A stretch of 64,000 nt of DNA, from assembly GCA_037043235.1 (NCBI GenBank), contig JAWRVZ010000064.1, positions 2,193,501 through 2,257,500 on the forward strand, given 5' to 3'. A program made the translations under genes and the position numbers. The notes beneath the pieces are model-generated. The model did no database searches. It had not been told where the DNA came from and saw nothing but the letters and a program-made list of their open reading frames with translations. Below are positions 61,281 through 64,000 of this stretch, piece after piece (the first letter of the stretch is position 1; each line of letters starts with the position of its first letter). This DNA comes from Rhodeus uyekii. Lineage: Eukaryota > Chordata > Actinopteri > Cypriniformes > Acheilognathidae.

Positions 61281-62660
61281 GCTATTCCTCTCATTACGGG
61301 GACATTCCATACATAGTGATGTTTATACTGTACAAACTGTATATTATATCCCCTAACCCTAAACGTACCCATCATAAAAATAAAACATTGTTACATTTTC
61401 AAAAAACATCACTTAGTATAATTTATAAGTGGATTTCCTCATGGGAGCCAAAAATGTCCCAAAAATGACAACTAAGGGATACACAGCACTGGATGTATAT
61501 CATTTCTATACTTTTAAATACTGGAATAATTTTGCTACGTTTTAAAGACTAACTTGCCTTTATGTGTTTAATATAATGAATTTTGGTGCTTTATTCTAGC
61601 TATTTGATTTTCTTGTCTAATTTAGCCTTTTTATCATAATATTTTTTGTAGTAATCAAACACAGATATGATTTCATTAAATAATGCAATGTTTTTTATGC
61701 TTTCTAAAGACTAACTTGGTTTTAAGCAATATGAAGATATTAAGTATGTGGCAATGAAGCACAACTCTTCCAAATGTATAATTTTTATAAAAAAATATCT
61801 GGATTAAATAACATTCTTATCCATAAATGGCATCTGTGGCAGGCACGCTGTCAATCAAAAACAGATGAATTTCGTATAACAATTGTATTGACAGTGCACA
61901 TTATTGGAAGTCAGAGTGCATGACTGTTAACATTTTTTACAGACTGTGGGATGAGTTGACGTTGTCAATATATTTTGAAATATTATGCTGAAGCTGGAGC
62001 ACTCAACAGAAATACTAACACTGTGACTTTTCAGCAATATTATAATTATCACAGATATCCAAAAGAATGATCTGTCGGTGTGTGACACAGACAATAGACC
62101 TCATTCACAGCAGCACCATAGACATAAAAGAGAGGCTGTAAGGGATAGAAATACATCTCTTCACTGGGTGCTTCTGTTTTTTTAATGTGATTTGGGAACA
62201 AAACACTGCAAAAATATCTTCCCAAGAAATTTCAGTTGAAAAAAACAATCTAGACAACATGAGCTGTGAAAAAATAGAAGTGATCTGGGAGCTTGATACA
62301 GTTTTCACTGCTGAAGTCTTTCCCTCACAGCCTTTATACCTGTCATGGTGCTGCTGGGAATAAGGTCTATATGCATAGACTGTTGATTTATGACCTGAAC
62401 AAAAGTCTTTGTTTGTGTTACAGTACAAATGTCCCATCCGACGGATGTAGTGAAAGGATATATGAGGAATTCAGATCCACCGCAATATTTTAAAGTAGTG
62501 TTATCAGCCAATCCCCTTTATACGAGCAGTGTTAGAAGCCAGTATTATTCCTCGTTTCATTCTTTTTTAAATATAGATGCCCCTCTACCCCCTCCACCTT
62601 CACCCCTCCCTCTCACTCTTAGATGGGACATCTAATAAGCGGTTTCTGTCTAATACTGCT

Positions 62661-62702
62661 GTTGCCACAGTAACACGTCAGGTGGCCGGTTGATATGGCA
62701 AC
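62661..62702. promoter_or_regulatory. Pair of RFX X-box-like motifs
   Basis: GTTGCCACAGTAAC (62661-62674) and GTTGATATGGCAAC (62689-62702) each match the X-box palindrome (GTTGCCATGGCAAC) in most positions, 28 bases apart. They sit in a gene-free stretch far upstream of zfhx3; function is inference. Confidence 0.4.
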
Positions 62703-64000
62703 CATGGTCCTCTATTTGAGTTTTAGGGGAGAAGGACTGAGGTTCGAAACAGAGCCTTTAAAAGATGGACGGACAAACTCAAATCTTAGATTGCACATGT
62801 ATAAAACCTCCTGAAATACTACAGTCCAGTCTAAACTAATATAAACTCTCGGGTTTATTCACACTTATTATATCCAGAATAAGGCTGATAAATATTTATA
62901 AATACACCACAAATACATACACCAATCATAACATCTCATTCATCTATATTATGCATTTAATTAATATACTTTGTTATTTGGATTTAAAGTTATAAGTAGC
63001 TCTGAATGCTGATTTTGGGCAGGTTTTAATAGAAAACCATGATTATTAAATACATAAAATATTTATTTTCTTGAGAAAGCATCAGCTTCTGGAAGGTTTA
63101 TGATTTATCCAGTTGTTGAAATAGAATCAGTGATGAAATGCAGACTGAAACAGAACGAAAGAAAGAGAGAAATTCTCCCGAACAGGGGCACGTTTATGCG
63201 GAAAATTCATCTTAATCTCACACTAGTGGAAAAAATAAATAAATGACATTTACTGTGGTCACAACAAATGTCAAGTTGTGAAGGTTGAAGCATCTTGATG
63301 CTATTCATGGAATTGTAAATCCTTATTTAACCCACCCAATTTCTGCCCTCCATATGACATCCAATGTGCTCTTCAGTTTAAAGCCCTGACTGCTGTCTGT
63401 CTGCTGACCCCATGACCTTAACCTCAAACAGCAGCCCGACACCCGTCTCACAGCGTCTGCTCTTCAAATCTCTCAAAAATCATCAGACGGGACGACCACA
63501 AGCCCTCTTCTCTACTTGCCATTTTATTTTCATAGGTAAGTCCGTATTGTAAATACATTTCCAGTCTCTGTTTCTTCTTTTCTACATTCCTCTGATTGCT
63601 TCTTTAATGCCCTTTCATATTTACTGTTTTTTTTCATTCATATGCAGTTTAGTATTTCTTTTAAGAACAAGCCTTATGTCTGACTTTATATAGGCCATGG
63701 CTTTAAAAGTGAATAGCCTGAAAAAAATATATGATGTAATAACCTAATAATAAGCACCTCTGCATTTTAATCACAGTAAGTTATTTAGCTTCAATTCTTT
63801 TATTTATCTACTTCTATAAAATGTATATGAGATGCATATATGTGAACATGAACTTGACTTGCATTCATCGGACAGGATCAGAAAGGTCATTGAATTACTG
63901 TGGCATTTTAATATCATCTTCAAATATATGTGGACATATGAATGTCCTATGCATAGAGCCAATATATTGCTCGATATTTTCTTTTATATTTGATATTTTG
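62703..64000. other. Terminal gene-free stretch
   Basis: AT-rich DNA without recognisable coding regions or mobile elements. A TCATAG|GTAAGT donor-like site occurs at about 63530-63541, without a supported exon. Confidence 0.45.

Larger units (their letters stand above)
57250..62600. other. Gene-free region 5' of zfhx3
   Basis: No recognisable gene. It has a (GA)n run at about 57361-57400, GT/GC-rich runs at 58490-58560, a long inverted repeat at 58864-59030, (CA)n at about 59090-59160 and (CA)n at 61228-61280. The 60400-60760 stretch is balanced in composition and could be a conserved noncoding element. Confidence 0.45.

Noticed and set aside
63380..63541. Possible exon ending at the GTAAGT donor near 63536
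   Set aside because: The donor is good but no homologous coding frame or clear acceptor partner could be supported; may be chance.

Overview
The window looks like vertebrate nuclear DNA, most likely a teleost and probably a cyprinid-type fish. The evidence is intron-rich genes with canonical splice sites, many dinucleotide and tetranucleotide microsatellites, several Tc1/mariner and pogo-like DNA transposon remnants, and a small number of well-conserved animal genes. The species call is inference; gene identities rest on exon-by-exon reading of the sequence.

Three protein-coding genes are supported. (1) Positions 264-986, plus strand: the last four coding exons of gcsh, the lipoyl-carrying H protein of the mitochondrial glycine cleavage system; its 5' part lies outside the window. 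(2) Positions 2207-12257, minus strand, tail-to-tail with gcsh: an eight-exon gene of the photolyase/cryptochrome superfamily. My splice model is in frame throughout and gives 826 residues. It has a plant-cryptochrome-like photolyase core with an intact tryptophan triad and an aspartate at the flavin-N5 position, preceded by a ubiquitin-interacting motif created across the first splice junction, and a basic stretch that could be a nuclear localisation signal. One of its introns is GC-AG. (3) Positions 34465-50640, minus strand: a complete zfhx3 (ATBF1) coding sequence in eight exons, 3340 residues by my model, with four homeodomains and about 21-22 C2H2 zinc fingers; a 5.3-kb internal exon carries most of it. 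Possible noncoding first exons end at about 56527 and 57014.

The introns of the photolyase-like gene and the 12.6-16.9 kb stretch hold most of the recognisable mobile DNA: a frame-broken Tc1 element with IR/DR ends (2811-4356), a pogo/Tigger-like MITE (4583-4960), three other short inverted-terminal-repeat elements, an internally deleted Tc1-like element with roughly 160-bp terminal repeats (13122-14215), and a 1-kb pogo-like element (14390-15391) with a second, end-truncated copy at 28015-28466. From about 17 to 34 kb and from 57 to 64 kb I find no gene. These flanks of zfhx3 read like a developmental-regulator gene desert, with dense candidate transcription-factor motifs, notably a cluster of 19 TGGCA/TGCCA words in 0.88 kb at 23.4-24.3 kb. 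Three (TA)n-centred long inverted repeats (about 25.7, 52.3 and 58.9 kb) are a further structural theme.

Functionally the genes are not an operon or a pathway: gcsh is mitochondrial one-carbon metabolism, the photolyase-like protein is a predicted flavin photoreceptor or DNA-repair enzyme, and zfhx3 is a nuclear transcription factor. The most noteworthy object is the ubiquitin-interacting-motif/plant-type photolyase fusion.
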